Shown: piece after piece, positions 40,907-49,419 of the stretch | Layout of the letters: every line of letters begins with the position of its first letter | Numbering within the stretch: the stretch's first letter is position 1 | Origin: Streptomyces sp. V4I2 | Lineage (GTDB): Bacteria > Actinomycetota > Actinomycetes > Streptomycetales > Streptomycetaceae | Direction: 5' to 3' | DNA length: 64,000 nt | NCBI RefSeq assembly: GCF_030817655.1 | Contig: NZ_JAUSZM010000003.1 | Location: 3,782,001-3,846,000 of the forward strand | The notes under the pieces: model-generated | Database searches by the model: none | What the model was told of the DNA's origin: nothing | What the model saw: the letters and a program-made list of their open reading frames with translations, nothing else | Translations under genes and position numbers: made by a program

Positions 40907-41937
40907 AGAAGCCTCCGCGCCGACGGCGCGCACACCGTGGCCAGCGCCGGCACCTCGGCCAGCGTCGACATCACTCGCTCGCCGTAGGCCTCCCGCACCC
41001 GCCCCGCCACCGCCCGCGCGCCCGGCGCATACGTCTGCGTGCCGATCGACTCCAGGGCGAAGGACGCGAGGGCGCAGCCCAGCCGGGCCGCCGCCTCGAC
41101 CGGTACGTCGAGCGCGAGGGCGGCCAGCATGCCCGCCCGCAGCGCGTCTCCCGCGCCCGTGGGGTCGGTCACCGCGACGCCCGGCACGGCGGGCACGACG
41201 ACGCTTTCGTGGCCGGCGCGTTGCAGGCGTACGCCGCCCGCGCCGAGCGTGGGCACCCAGGTGCCGACCCGGTCCAGGACGCTCGCGGCGCCCCAGCCGG
41301 TGCACTCCTGGAGCAGCGCGGCCTCGTACTCGTTGGTGAACAGCCAGCGGGCCTCCCCCAGCAGGAACCGGACGTCTGCCCGGTCCATGCGGGCGAGCTG
41401 CTGGGAGGGGTCGGCGACGAAGGGCAGTCCGGCGCCGCGGCACTCCTCGGTGTGCCGCAGCATCGCCGCCGGGTCGTTCGGCGACACCACCACCAGGCCG
41501 AGCTCCCCGACGCGTTGGCGCACGTCCCGCAGGGCGATGGTGTACGCCGCCCGCATCGCGCCGGCGTGGAACGTGGCGATCTGGTTGTGGTCCGCGTCGG
41601 TCGTGCACACGAACCGTGCCGTGTGCTCGCCCGGCACGACCAGTACGGAGTCGGTGTCGACGCCGTGCTGCTTGAGCCACACCTGGTAGTCGGGGAAGTC
41701 GGCCCCGGCCGCGCCGACCAGCACCGGGGCCATCCCGAGCCGCCCGAGGCCGTACGCGATGTTGGCCGCGACGCCGCCACGCCGTATCTCCAGCCGGTCG
41801 CAGAGGAACGACAGGGAGACGCTGTGCAGGTGGTCGGCGACGAGCTGCTCGGCGAACCGGCCCGGGAAGGACATGAGGTGGTCCATCGCGATGGACCCGG
41901 TGACGGCGATGCGCGCCGGGGACGGGGGTCGGGTCAC
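40903..41937 (-). CDS. PfkB-family kinase, adenosine-kinase-like
   Basis: 344 aa. N-terminal RIAVTGSIAMDHLMSFPGRF and the GG motif RRGGVAANIAYGLGRLG match the Streptomyces adenosine/ribokinase-like proteins. The catalytic motif is VTDPTGAGDALRAGML. It is embedded in the polyketide operon: its GTG overlaps the cyclase stop and its own stop overlaps the next gene. Streptomyces has a housekeeping paralogue of this type, so this is probably a recruited copy. It may phosphorylate adenosine released from SAH during methylation; that is inference. Confidence 0.85.
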   Translation of the reverse strand: MTRPPSPARIAVTGSIAMDHLMSFPGRFAEQLVADHLHSVSLSFLCDRLEIRRGGVAANIAYGLGRLGMAPVLVGAAGADFPDYQVWLKQHGVDTDSVLVVPGEHTARFVCTTDADHNQIATFHAGAMRAAYTIALRDVRQRVGELGLVVVSPNDPAAMLRHTEECRGAGLPFVADPSQQLARMDRADVRFLLGEARWLFTNEYEAALLQECTGWGAASVLDRVGTWVPTLGAGGVRLQRAGHESVVVPAVPGVAVTDPTGAGDALRAGMLAALALDVPVEAAARLGCALASFALESIGTQTYAPGARAVAGRVREAYGERVMSTLAEVPALATVCAPSARRLL

Positions 41938-42386
41938 GGCCCCACGGCCCCCGACTCGATCTTCTTCTTGATCCCGGCCTGGTTCTGCCGCGTGTGGGTG
42001 TTCATCCGCTCCAGGACGGTGGCGAGCGGGACGTCGAACTTCTCGTCGAGCTCGAAGTCCTGGGTCCAGGTCATCCGCGTCCCCTCGGGGACCGCCCGGT
42101 AGCTCCACCTCAGGTGCATGTAGCCGAACGGGTAGAGGGGGTCGCGGCGTTCGGCGACCACGACGAGCTCGCGGTGGTCCATGATCCGCCACGAGCGCCA
42201 GCTCGCCCCCTCCGCGTTGGTCAGCTCGAACACGATCTCCGTCCAGCGGCCCTCGCGTTCCTCGGAGAGGACCTTGGCGTCGCTGTACTCGTCGAAGATC
42301 TCCGACCAGCGGGCGATGTCGTTGGTGACGTCGAAGACGAGCCGGGCGTCGGCCCCGATCACGATGCTGTTCTCGATCCACGGCAT
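41934..42386 (-). CDS. SRPBCC aromatase/cyclase (aromatic polyketide)
   Basis: 150 aa START/SRPBCC-fold protein. VFDVTNDIARWSEIFDEYSD and MHLRWSYRAVPEGTRMTWTQDFE match second-ring polyketide cyclases of type II PKS systems. The start at 42386 (MPWIENS) follows GGAGGTGA. It lies 4 nt after the ACP gene and overlaps the kinase gene by 4 nt. Confidence 0.9.
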   Translation of the reverse strand: MPWIENSIVIGADARLVFDVTNDIARWSEIFDEYSDAKVLSEEREGRWTEIVFELTNAEGASWRSWRIMDHRELVVVAERRDPLYPFGYMHLRWSYRAVPEGTRMTWTQDFELDEKFDVPLATVLERMNTHTRQNQAGIKKKIESGAVGP

Positions 42387-42390
42387 CCCG

Positions 42391-42642
42391 TCACCTCCGC
42401 GCGCCGGTGCCGACGGACAGCAGCCGCCCGACACACGCCACCAGGTCGCCCACCGTGGTGAACCCGCCCTCGGCATCGGCGTCGATACCGATCCCGAAGT
42501 GCTGCTCCAGGGCGACGACGATCTCCACCAGCTCGGTCGAGTCGATGTCGAGGTCCTCGGCCAGCCGCCGGCCGTCCTCCAGTTCGTCCCCGTCGAATCC
42601 GACGCCGCGCATGACGGCGACCACCTGCTCTCGTACGTCCAT
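42391..42642 (-). CDS. Acyl carrier protein
   Basis: 83 aa, four-helix ACP with the phosphopantetheine site Ser in LDIDSTELVEIVVALEQ and the typical acidic surface. It carries the growing polyketide for the KS/CLF pair. The dedicated phosphopantetheinyl transferase gene lies directly upstream (49 nt), the SRPBCC cyclase downstream. Confidence 0.93.
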   Translation of the reverse strand: MDVREQVVAVMRGVGFDGDELEDGRRLAEDLDIDSTELVEIVVALEQHFGIGIDADAEGGFTTVGDLVACVGRLLSVGTGARR

Positions 42643-42691
42643 CGCTTCCCTCTCCTGGTTCGTGTGCTTTCCGTGGTTCCTGCGGTTTCGT

Positions 42692-43120
42692 CTAGACGGC
42701 GAGGGCGATCGCCACCGCGAGCCCCGCCTCGTGCGTGATGCTCAGGTGCAGTCCGGTGAACGAGGCCCGCCGGAACGCCTCCTCGGCCCGCCCGGACACC
42801 CGCGGCACCGGCTGCCCGGACACCGCGCGGCCGATCTCGATGTCCCGCCAGCCGCAGCCCAGGCCGTGTCCGCCGAGCGTCTTGCGGACGGCCTCCTTGG
42901 CCGCGATCCGGCCGGCCAGGCGGTACGCCCGGTGGCGCGGCGAGCCGCCCTCGCACAGGGCCTGTTCGGCGGGTGTGAACAGCCGGTCGTACAGGGGCTG
43001 TCCGCGGCGTTCGAGCATCGCCCGCAGTCGTTGTACGTCCACGACGTCGATGCCGATACCGCGGACCGCCGCGGGGACGTCCCGGAGGGCTTCCGCGATC
43101 AACGCCTCAGCAGCAGACAC
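42692..43120 (-). CDS. Holo-ACP synthase-type phosphopantetheinyl transferase
   Basis: 142 aa. AcpS features are GIGIDVVDVQRLR (metal-binding Asp) and RIAAKEAVRKTLGG (catalytic Glu/Lys), with LSITHEAGLAVAIAL at the C-terminus. About 20 extra residues precede the usual start. The GTG at 43120 lies inside the end of the CLF gene (22-nt overlap). It probably activates the cluster ACP, a partner seldom included in type II PKS operons. Confidence 0.9.
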   Translation of the reverse strand: MSAAEALIAEALRDVPAAVRGIGIDVVDVQRLRAMLERRGQPLYDRLFTPAEQALCEGGSPRHRAYRLAGRIAAKEAVRKTLGGHGLGCGWRDIEIGRAVSGQPVPRVSGRAEEAFRRASFTGLHLSITHEAGLAVAIALAV

Positions 43121-44337
43121 GCGTTCACACCCCCAAGACCTCGGGACACGACCAGCGTGTGCTCCCACTCCGGGACCGGCCGTGCCGCGCCGCGCACGAG
43201 GTCCAGGTCGATGCCCGGCGCCTGGCGGTCGAGGTTCACCGTGGGCGGCACCGAGCCCGCCGCCATGGCGCGCAGGGCGAGGACCGCGTCGGCCGGGGCC
43301 GCCGCGCCGAGCAGGTGCCCGAATCCGGACTTGGGTGCGGTGACCGGGAGTCGGGCCGCGTTCTCGCCGAACGCCTCGTGCAGTGCGTAGCCCTCCGTCA
43401 CGTCCTCGAAGGGGATGCCGGAGCCGTGCGCGAAGACCGCGCCCAGGTCGCCGCCGGTGATCCCGGCGCGCTCGGTGGCGGTGCGCATGGCGCGGCCCAG
43501 CACCTGGCCGGTCGGTTCGACCGTGTAGTACGGCATGTAGCCGTCGGTGCTGACGCCCCAGCCGGCGAGTTCGCCGAGGATGCGGGCGCCGCGCCGCTCG
43601 GCGTGCTCGCGCCGCTCCAGCACCAGGAACACCGAGCCCTCGGCGAAGACGCTGCCGCCGTGCCCGGCGTCGAAGGGCCGGTACAGCTCGTGCGGGGCGA
43701 GGGAGCCGCGGGCCTTGGCGACGAGCCCGCTGGTCTCCAGGCACAGCCAGCCGTACGGCGACAGCGGCGCCTCCACGCCGCCCGCGAGGACGACGTCGGC
43801 CCGGTCGCGCAGCAGGGTCTCGGCGCCGCCGATCAGCGCGTAGGCGCCGCTGGCCCGGTCGGCGACGAAGGTGCGGGCCGGGCCCTTGATGCCCTGGTCG
43901 ATGCAGATGTTGCCCTGCGGGGCCGCCGGGAACCAGGCGGTGGCCTGGTACGGGCTGACCGCGCGCGGTCCGTCGGTCCACAGCTTGCGCAGCTCGCGCT
44001 CGGCGAACTCCCAGCCGCCGAGGATGTTGCCCACCATGACGCCGGTGCGCTCGGGCGCCACGTCGGTGCCGACCGCGATCCCGGCGTCCGCGAGGGCGCG
44101 GCGGACGCTGTGCACGGCGAGGTGGGTGAAGCGGTCGGTGCGCTTGACGAAGCGGGACGGCAGTTCGGCCTCGGCGTCGAAGTCGGCCTGGCCGGCGACG
44201 GGGCAGGCGTAGTCGCCGGCGTCGAAGCGGTCGATGGTGGCCAGGTGCGAGGTGCCCTCGCGGGCGCCGTTCCACAGGGGTTCGAGACCGTCGCCCGCCG
44301 GGGTGACGGCTCCGGCACCGGTGATGACGATGCTCAT
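43099..44337 (-). CDS. Chain-length factor-like ketosynthase (KS-beta) with Arg in place of the active-site residue
   Basis: 412 aa, KS fold. The position of the KS Cys or CLF Gln is Arg161 (FVADRASGAYAL). Unlike ordinary CLFs, it keeps KS-like His304 (VFAHGSG), Lys336 and His341 (APKSGFGHLLG). Typical fold landmarks are TAWFPAAPQGNICI and RPFDAGHGGSVFAEGS. It follows KS-alpha with an ATGA overlap, as KS/CLF pairs do, so it should form the heterodimer that sets chain length or primes by decarboxylation. Confidence 0.9.
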   Translation of the reverse strand: MSIVITGAGAVTPAGDGLEPLWNGAREGTSHLATIDRFDAGDYACPVAGQADFDAEAELPSRFVKRTDRFTHLAVHSVRRALADAGIAVGTDVAPERTGVMVGNILGGWEFAERELRKLWTDGPRAVSPYQATAWFPAAPQGNICIDQGIKGPARTFVADRASGAYALIGGAETLLRDRADVVLAGGVEAPLSPYGWLCLETSGLVAKARGSLAPHELYRPFDAGHGGSVFAEGSVFLVLERREHAERRGARILGELAGWGVSTDGYMPYYTVEPTGQVLGRAMRTATERAGITGGDLGAVFAHGSGIPFEDVTEGYALHEAFGENAARLPVTAPKSGFGHLLGAAAPADAVLALRAMAAGSVPPTVNLDRQAPGIDLDLVRGAARPVPEWEHTLVVSRGLGGVNACLLLRR

Positions 44338-45620
44338 GACCGGCCCCCGTCCCGCACGGCCCGCAGGACCATCGCCGCATGGAGCCCGGCGAAGCCGCTG
44401 GCGTCCTTGAGGATGACCTCGCCGTCCCAGGGGCGGCCGGTGCCCGGCACGTAGTCGAGGTCGCAGGTGGGGTCGGGGGTCTCGTAGTTGGCCGTGGGGT
44501 GGACGAAGGAGTGCCGGCTCGCCAGGGCGCACAGCACGATCTCCATGGCGCTGGCGGCGGCCAGGGCGTGGCCGAGCATGGACTTCGCCGAGTTCACCGG
44601 GATCTCGTGGGCGCGCTCGCCGAGCGCCAGTTTGAGCGCGCTGGTCTCGCAGGTGTCGTTCTGCCGGGTCGAGCTGCCGTGCGAACTGACGTGGTCGATC
44701 TCGCCGGGGGCGACCCCGGACGCCTCGACGGCCTGCTTCATGGCCCGGGTCAGGTCCTCGCCGTCGGACAGCAGGTCGGTCATGTGGATGGCGTTGGAGG
44801 TGTGCGAGAAGCCGCTGATCTCGAGGTAGGTGGTGGCGCCGCGGCGCAGGGCGTGCTCCTTCTCCTCCAGTACGACGACACCGCAGCCCTCGCCGAGCAC
44901 GAAGCCGTCGCGGTCCGCGTCGTAGGGGCGGGAGGCGGCCTCGGGGTGGTCCCGATGGGCGCGGGAGAGGCAGTTGATGATCTCGAAGGAGGCCACGGTC
45001 ACCGGGGTGATGGGGGCCTCGCTGGCGCCGGCGATCATGACGTCCGCGTCGCCGTGGGCGATCGTCTCGAAGGCGTGCCCGACCGCGTCGATGCCGCCGA
45101 TGCAGCCGGTGGACAGGGTGACGCAGGGCCCCTGGGCACCGAGCAGGGCCGACAGGACGGTCCCGGGCGTGTTCGACATGGACGCGAGATACAGGTCGCG
45201 GCCCGCCTTCGCCGGGTCGATGGGCTTTCGGCCCTCGTCCGTGACGGCGAGGAACTCCTCCTCCATCCTGGGTGTGCCGCAGATCGCCGTGGAGAGCGAG
45301 ATACCGGTGCGCTCGGCGTCGTAGCCGCCCGCGTCGAGGCCCGCGTCCCGGACGGCCTGCAAGGCCGCCGCGACCGCGAACTGCACATAGCGGTCCAGCC
45401 GTTGGACCTCCGGGGGCAGTGAGGGTATCTGATCCTCGAATCCGGGAACCTCGGCTATCGCGTCGGAGGCGAATTCGAAGGACGTGAAGAGTGTGGAACT
45501 CGTGATGTCGGAAAGGGATTTCGTGACGCTCTTTCCCGCCGAGACCGTGTCCCAGAAGGCTTCTTTCCCGATTCCCGCCGGGCTGATCACGCCGAGCCCG
45601 GTGACGACCACTTCTCGCAT
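44334..45620 (-). CDS. Type II PKS ketosynthase, KS-alpha
   Basis: 428 aa, full length. Catalytic residues are Cys173 (TLSTGCIGGIDA), His314 (VSSHGSSTRQND), Lys346 and His351 (NSAKSMLGHALAAAS). The Cys context GCIGG replaces the common GCTSG of aromatic KS-alpha, and VSSHGSST replaces NAHGSGT, so this is a divergent member. ATG at 45620. It elongates malonyl-ACP units with the downstream chain-length factor. Confidence 0.95.
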   Translation of the reverse strand: MREVVVTGLGVISPAGIGKEAFWDTVSAGKSVTKSLSDITSSTLFTSFEFASDAIAEVPGFEDQIPSLPPEVQRLDRYVQFAVAAALQAVRDAGLDAGGYDAERTGISLSTAICGTPRMEEEFLAVTDEGRKPIDPAKAGRDLYLASMSNTPGTVLSALLGAQGPCVTLSTGCIGGIDAVGHAFETIAHGDADVMIAGASEAPITPVTVASFEIINCLSRAHRDHPEAASRPYDADRDGFVLGEGCGVVVLEEKEHALRRGATTYLEISGFSHTSNAIHMTDLLSDGEDLTRAMKQAVEASGVAPGEIDHVSSHGSSTRQNDTCETSALKLALGERAHEIPVNSAKSMLGHALAAASAMEIVLCALASRHSFVHPTANYETPDPTCDLDYVPGTGRPWDGEVILKDASGFAGLHAAMVLRAVRDGGRS

Positions 45621-45622
45621 GG

Positions 45623-46675
45623 TTACCGCCTTTCTCCTGTCTGGGCCGTCACCAGCCCGCGCGTTACGCATTCCTTCGCCGTCACTCCGGCTTCTTCCAT
45701 GAGGGCGCGGTATTCTTCCGCCGCCATTACGGCCCCGTCCGCGGTGTTCACCCGGAGGCTGAGCCCGAGCATCGGCCGGCTCAGCGCGGGCCGCCCCGGC
45801 TCCGGCCGCATCACATCCGCCAGCAGCAAGCTGCCCCCTGGGCGCAGCAGCCGGGCGCACTCCCCGACCAGCCGGGCCGTGGCCGAGGGCCCCGCGAAGC
45901 GGCCGGCGTGCGCCAGCACCACGGTGTCGAAGCCGGCGTCGGCGAACGGCGGGGCGGCGAAGTCGGCGGACACGAACCGGAACCTGTCGGCCACCCCGAA
46001 CTCCGCCGCCCTCGCCCGGGCGGAGCCGAGCAGCACCGGATCGTCGTGCGCGGTCACCTCGGCGAGCGGATCGGCGGCGGCCAGGGCGATGCCCCACTCA
46101 CCGCCCCCGCAGGCCAGGTCCAGCACCCGGCCCACCCGGCCCGCCCCGCGCAGCCCCAGCGCCTCGACCGCCGCGAAGGCGACCCGTACGGCGATCGGGA
46201 AGCCGCCGCCGAACAATCCCGGGTGCCGGCCGCGCGAGGCCGGTGCGCCGAGGTCCCCGGAGCGGTCGCCGGAGCGGACGACCGAGGTCAGCGCGCTCCA
46301 GCGGTCCCACTGGCCGAGCACCTCGGCGAAGTGGTCGCCCAGGTAGGCCGGTTCACCCTCGACGAGGTAGGCGCGGGACAGCTCGGTCAGCTCCCGCCCG
46401 TCCTCGGTGAGCAGCCCGAACTCCGTGAGGACGGCCAGCAGGTCGCCCAGCGCCCGGGAGTCGCAGCCGAGGGCCGCCGCGAGGTCCTCGCAGGTGCGCG
46501 GGCCCCGGGCCAGTTCGGTGAAGACGCCCAGTTCCAGGGCCGTACCGAGCGCTCTGGCCCGGGCGAAGCCGAAGTTCAGGGCCAGGAGCGGAGCGGGGTC
46601 GGGGGCGGTCGTGTAGCGGGCGAGGGCCGCGGCGGGGGAGGCGGGGGGCGCGGCCGGCGCCGAGGTGTCCGTCAT
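45623..46675 (-). CDS. SAM-dependent O-methyltransferase-like protein 1
   Basis: 350 aa. An N-terminal winged-helix dimerisation domain (TALELGVFTELARGPRTCEDLA) is followed by the SAM domain with motif I VLDLACGGGEWGI and RLLRPGGSLLLADVM. This is the DnrK/TcmO-like Methyltransf_2 architecture of polyketide tailoring. The catalytic base His usual in this family is not evident (VVLAHAGRF), so activity could be C-methylation or structural. It lies 2 nt before KS-alpha. Confidence 0.87.
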   Translation of the reverse strand: MTDTSAPAAPPASPAAALARYTTAPDPAPLLALNFGFARARALGTALELGVFTELARGPRTCEDLAAALGCDSRALGDLLAVLTEFGLLTEDGRELTELSRAYLVEGEPAYLGDHFAEVLGQWDRWSALTSVVRSGDRSGDLGAPASRGRHPGLFGGGFPIAVRVAFAAVEALGLRGAGRVGRVLDLACGGGEWGIALAAADPLAEVTAHDDPVLLGSARARAAEFGVADRFRFVSADFAAPPFADAGFDTVVLAHAGRFAGPSATARLVGECARLLRPGGSLLLADVMRPEPGRPALSRPMLGLSLRVNTADGAVMAAEEYRALMEEAGVTAKECVTRGLVTAQTGERR

Positions 46676-46684
46676 CGTGGCGTC

Positions 46685-47719
46685 CTACTTGGTGGCCGTG
46701 AGCAGGCCGGAGAGCAGGGACACGGTGCGCGTCCCGGTCTCCCGGAACCCGGCGTCCTCCACCCAGGCGCGGATCTCGTCCACGTCGCGGACCTCGCCCT
46801 CCTCGGTGTTGACCAGGAGGATCAGCCCGAACATCGACGGGAAGAGCCCGGTGGCCAGGGCGGGCATGTGGGAGTGCACCAACAGGAGCCCGCCGTCGGG
46901 GAGATGGGCGTGGATGCGCTTCACCAGGTGCGCGGCGCGCTCGGGGCCGTAGCCGTCGAGCACGTGGGACAGGAGGACCGCGTCGGTCTCGGGCCAGGGG
47001 TCCTCCATGATGTCGGCGGGCCGGACCTCGATCCGGTCCGCCAGACCGGCCTCCCGCACGTTGGCGCGGGCCAGGTCCGTCACCGCGGGGTAGTCGAGGG
47101 CGGTGACCTTCAGCTCCGGGTGGTGCGTGGCCAGGGCGATCGAGTAGTCGCCCGAGCCGCAGCCCAGGTCCACGACCCGGCGCACACCGGCCAGCGGGGC
47201 CGCGGCGGCCAGCTTGCCCGCCTGGAGACGCGAGCTGACCCGCATGGCCTGGATGAGCCGCCCGGTGCCCTCACGGCCCTCGCCGGCCGCGGCGCCCTGG
47301 TCGCGGTAGCCCTGCTTCAGGACGCGCTGGTTGAGCGAGGTGTTGGTGCGGACCGCCTCGTCGAGGCGGGAGAAGTGCCCGAAGTGGGTGTTCTGGTGCG
47401 CGGCGAACCCGCCCATGTACTCGGGCCGCCCGGCGACCAGGTAGCGGCTCGCCTCGTCGGAGTTGCGGTACGTCCCGTTCTCGGTCCGCACCAGGTCGAG
47501 GCCCTTGAGCGCGACCAGGAGGGCACGGGCGGGACGTTCCTCCAGCTCCAGCCCGCGGGCCAGTTCGGCCAAGGTGCGCGGGCGCTCCTCCAGCGCCTCG
47601 AAGACGCCGAGGCCGAGCGCCGTGAACACGGCCTTGGACTGGAGGTAGGCGGTCAGGATGGAGTGGACCCGGGACGAGTCCCCGTCGGCGGAGGCCCGCG
47701 CGGCCTGAGGGCTGGTCAC
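46685..47719 (-). CDS. SAM-dependent O-methyltransferase-like protein 2
   Basis: 344 aa. The same architecture: dimerisation domain (VFTALGLGVFEALEERPRTL), SAM motif RRVVDLGCGSGDYSIALA, DAVLLSHVLDGYGPERA and LPDGGLLLVHSHMP. GTG at 47719 overlaps the cupin stop (GTGA). With the preceding gene product it probably methylates the aromatic product; two methyltransferases side by side recall gem-dimethylated polyketides. Confidence 0.88.
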   Translation of the reverse strand: MTSPQAARASADGDSSRVHSILTAYLQSKAVFTALGLGVFEALEERPRTLAELARGLELEERPARALLVALKGLDLVRTENGTYRNSDEASRYLVAGRPEYMGGFAAHQNTHFGHFSRLDEAVRTNTSLNQRVLKQGYRDQGAAAGEGREGTGRLIQAMRVSSRLQAGKLAAAAPLAGVRRVVDLGCGSGDYSIALATHHPELKVTALDYPAVTDLARANVREAGLADRIEVRPADIMEDPWPETDAVLLSHVLDGYGPERAAHLVKRIHAHLPDGGLLLVHSHMPALATGLFPSMFGLILLVNTEEGEVRDVDEIRAWVEDAGFRETGTRTVSLLSGLLTATK

Positions 47720-48147
47720 TTGCTCTCCAGGAGGTTGGTGTACTCGGGCATCTGCGTGTACTCGTAGGGGTCCTCGGAGAGGAACACGTTGCGCACCGGC
47801 GGCCGCTCGCACGGGGCGACCACGAGGAACCGGCACGTCTGCCCGGGCCCGGTGACGAAGCCGTGCGGCTCGCCCCGGGGTATGAAGATGGCCTCGCCCG
47901 GCCCGACCTCCTCGGTGCGGCCCTGGTCGGGCAGCACGAGCCCCATGGAGCCTTCGAGCACGTAGATCTCGTGCTCCCACTCGTGGAAGTGGGGCGGGGT
48001 GGAACCATTGGGCGAGACCTCGAACTCGGTGAGCACGAAGCGGTCCGCGCCGTCCGGGGTGTCGATCAGTTTCCGGTGCGTCGTTTCCTTCGCTCCCGGC
48101 TCCCTTACGATTTCCGCCTTCACGTCGGTTCGGTGCACGCGTTTCAT
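47716..48147 (-). CDS. Cupin-fold polyketide cyclase
   Basis: 143 aa single cupin. The metal site is PPHFHEWEHEIYVLEG (HxHx4E) with the last His in RGEPHGFV. Size and motifs match the cupin cyclases of aromatic polyketide clusters (WhiE-ORFII and RemF type). It is the first gene of the biosynthetic operon, with about 240 nt of promoter region upstream. Confidence 0.88.
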   Translation of the reverse strand: MKRVHRTDVKAEIVREPGAKETTHRKLIDTPDGADRFVLTEFEVSPNGSTPPHFHEWEHEIYVLEGSMGLVLPDQGRTEEVGPGEAIFIPRGEPHGFVTGPGQTCRFLVVAPCERPPVRNVFLSEDPYEYTQMPEYTNLLESK

Positions 48148-48323
48148 CGGCCGCCTTTCGCTCGCCGGTACCCGGAAGCTGTGATCCGGAATCTCGTTCG
48201 GAAAGCGACTCTAGGGCGGTCGTGCGAAACACCTCTACGGGCACCCGTCACCGCACATCCGTGACAATCACCCAGGGCCGGCCGGGACATACGCCCACCC
48301 GGCCGGGACACCCACCCACACCG

Positions 48324-48355
48324 CAGTCGACCGGAACTTTGCCGGAATTCGACTG
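48324..48355. promoter_or_regulatory. Inverted repeat in the bidirectional promoter region of the polyketide operon
   Basis: CAGTCGA (48324-48330) and TCGACTG (48349-48355) flank two direct CCGGAA boxes. The 241-nt region 48148-48388 separates the cupin operon from the divergent TetR pair and also holds two near-copies of GGCCGGGACA (48281-48310). Probable regulator binding site, inferred. Confidence 0.5.
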
Positions 48356-48388
48356 TGGCCGACATGTGGAAGCCGTAATTCTGAATCC

Positions 48389-48838
48389 GTGAACAAGGAC
48401 CGAATTCTCAGCGCGGCCCGTCAGGAACTCTGCCGAAACGGCTTCGAAGGGACGACACTGCGCGCGGTGGCGCACCGTGCGGGGGTGGACGCACGGCTGG
48501 TGAGCTACTACTTCGCGGGCAAGGAGCAGCTGTGCACCGAGGCCGTCCGGCTGCCCTGGGACTCCCCCTCCGCCGGCCGCGCGGCGCTCGCCGCCGCGCT
48601 CACACACCGGCCCTCGGCCGCGCGGCTGAGCGACGCCCTCGGGTCCGCGCTCGGTGAGATGTGCCGGACGGCGGGGGCGCGGGACCCGGAGCTCGGGGCG
48701 GCGACGACGGCGAGCGTCCTGCTGGGCCTGGCGCTGCTCTCCTGCGCCGGGGTCCCCTCGCTGGATCCGCCCGGGCCCGGGACCGCCGCGGCGGTGTCGC
48801 AGTACATCGGATTCCTGCTGGAGGAGACGCCGTCATGA
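48389..48838 (+). CDS. Short TetR-family regulator 1
   Basis: 149 aa. A complete TetR helix-turn-helix (TTLRAVAHRAGVDARLVSYYFAGKEQL), but a C-terminal domain of only about 90 residues, shorter than usual. GTG start. Its stop overlaps the next TetR gene (ATGA), so the two are made together. It is divergent from the polyketide operon and likely regulates it. Confidence 0.85.
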   Translation: MNKDRILSAARQELCRNGFEGTTLRAVAHRAGVDARLVSYYFAGKEQLCTEAVRLPWDSPSAGRAALAAALTHRPSAARLSDALGSALGEMCRTAGARDPELGAATTASVLLGLALLSCAGVPSLDPPGPGTAAAVSQYIGFLLEETPS

Positions 48839-49419
48839 GTCGTGGCAGCAAGGGCCGGCGCCCGGGCACCGGCAGTGCCCGCGCGGAGATCCTCGACGCG
48901 GCCCGGACCGCCTTCGCCGAACACGGCTACGAGGGCACGACCCTGCGGGCCATCGCCTGCGCCGCGGGGGTCGACGCCTCCCTCATCCACCACTTCTTCG
49001 GCCCGAAGGAGGACGTCTTCCTGGCCGCGATCGGCCAGGCGCCGCGCCTCACCCCGCCTCCACCGGGCGCCCCTGGTGAAGCCGGGGAGCGGATCCTGCG
49101 GTCCTGCCTCGACCAGTGGGAGTCCCCGGAGCACCGCGCCCCCGTCCTGGCGGTCGTCCGCTCCACGGTCTCGCACGCCCAAGCCGCCGCCCGGCTACGG
49201 CACTTCGTCGCCGTGGAACTCCACGGCGCCCTCGCGCAGACCCATCCCGGCCCCGACCCGGCGGTCCGGGCCACCCTGGTGGGATCCCAGCTGATCGGCC
49301 TGATGATGACGCGGCACGTGGTCCGGATGGAACCCCTGGCCTCGGCCGACCCGGACACGGTGGTCAGCCTGCTCGCGCCGGCACTCGGGCGGTGCCTGAA
49401 CAAGGCACCGGAACGCTGA
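48835..49419 (+). CDS. TetR-family regulator 2
   Basis: 194 aa. Helix-turn-helix TTLRAIACAAGVDASLIHHFFGPKEDV, very similar to that of the preceding gene, with a full TetR_C-type domain (QAAARLRHFVAVELHGAL, GSQLIGLMMTRHVVRM). ATG overlaps the stop of regulator 1, with GAGGAG upstream. The similarity and overlap suggest duplication, and heterodimers are possible. Confidence 0.88.
   Translation: MSRGSKGRRPGTGSARAEILDAARTAFAEHGYEGTTLRAIACAAGVDASLIHHFFGPKEDVFLAAIGQAPRLTPPPPGAPGEAGERILRSCLDQWESPEHRAPVLAVVRSTVSHAQAAARLRHFVAVELHGALAQTHPGPDPAVRATLVGSQLIGLMMTRHVVRMEPLASADPDTVVSLLAPALGRCLNKAPER

Noticed and set aside
38042..40987. A 981-codon open frame on the plus strand over the AT, cyclase and methyltransferase genes
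   Set aside because: It is antisense to three genes with clear motifs and has no protein-like composition; long empty frames are normal in such GC-rich DNA.
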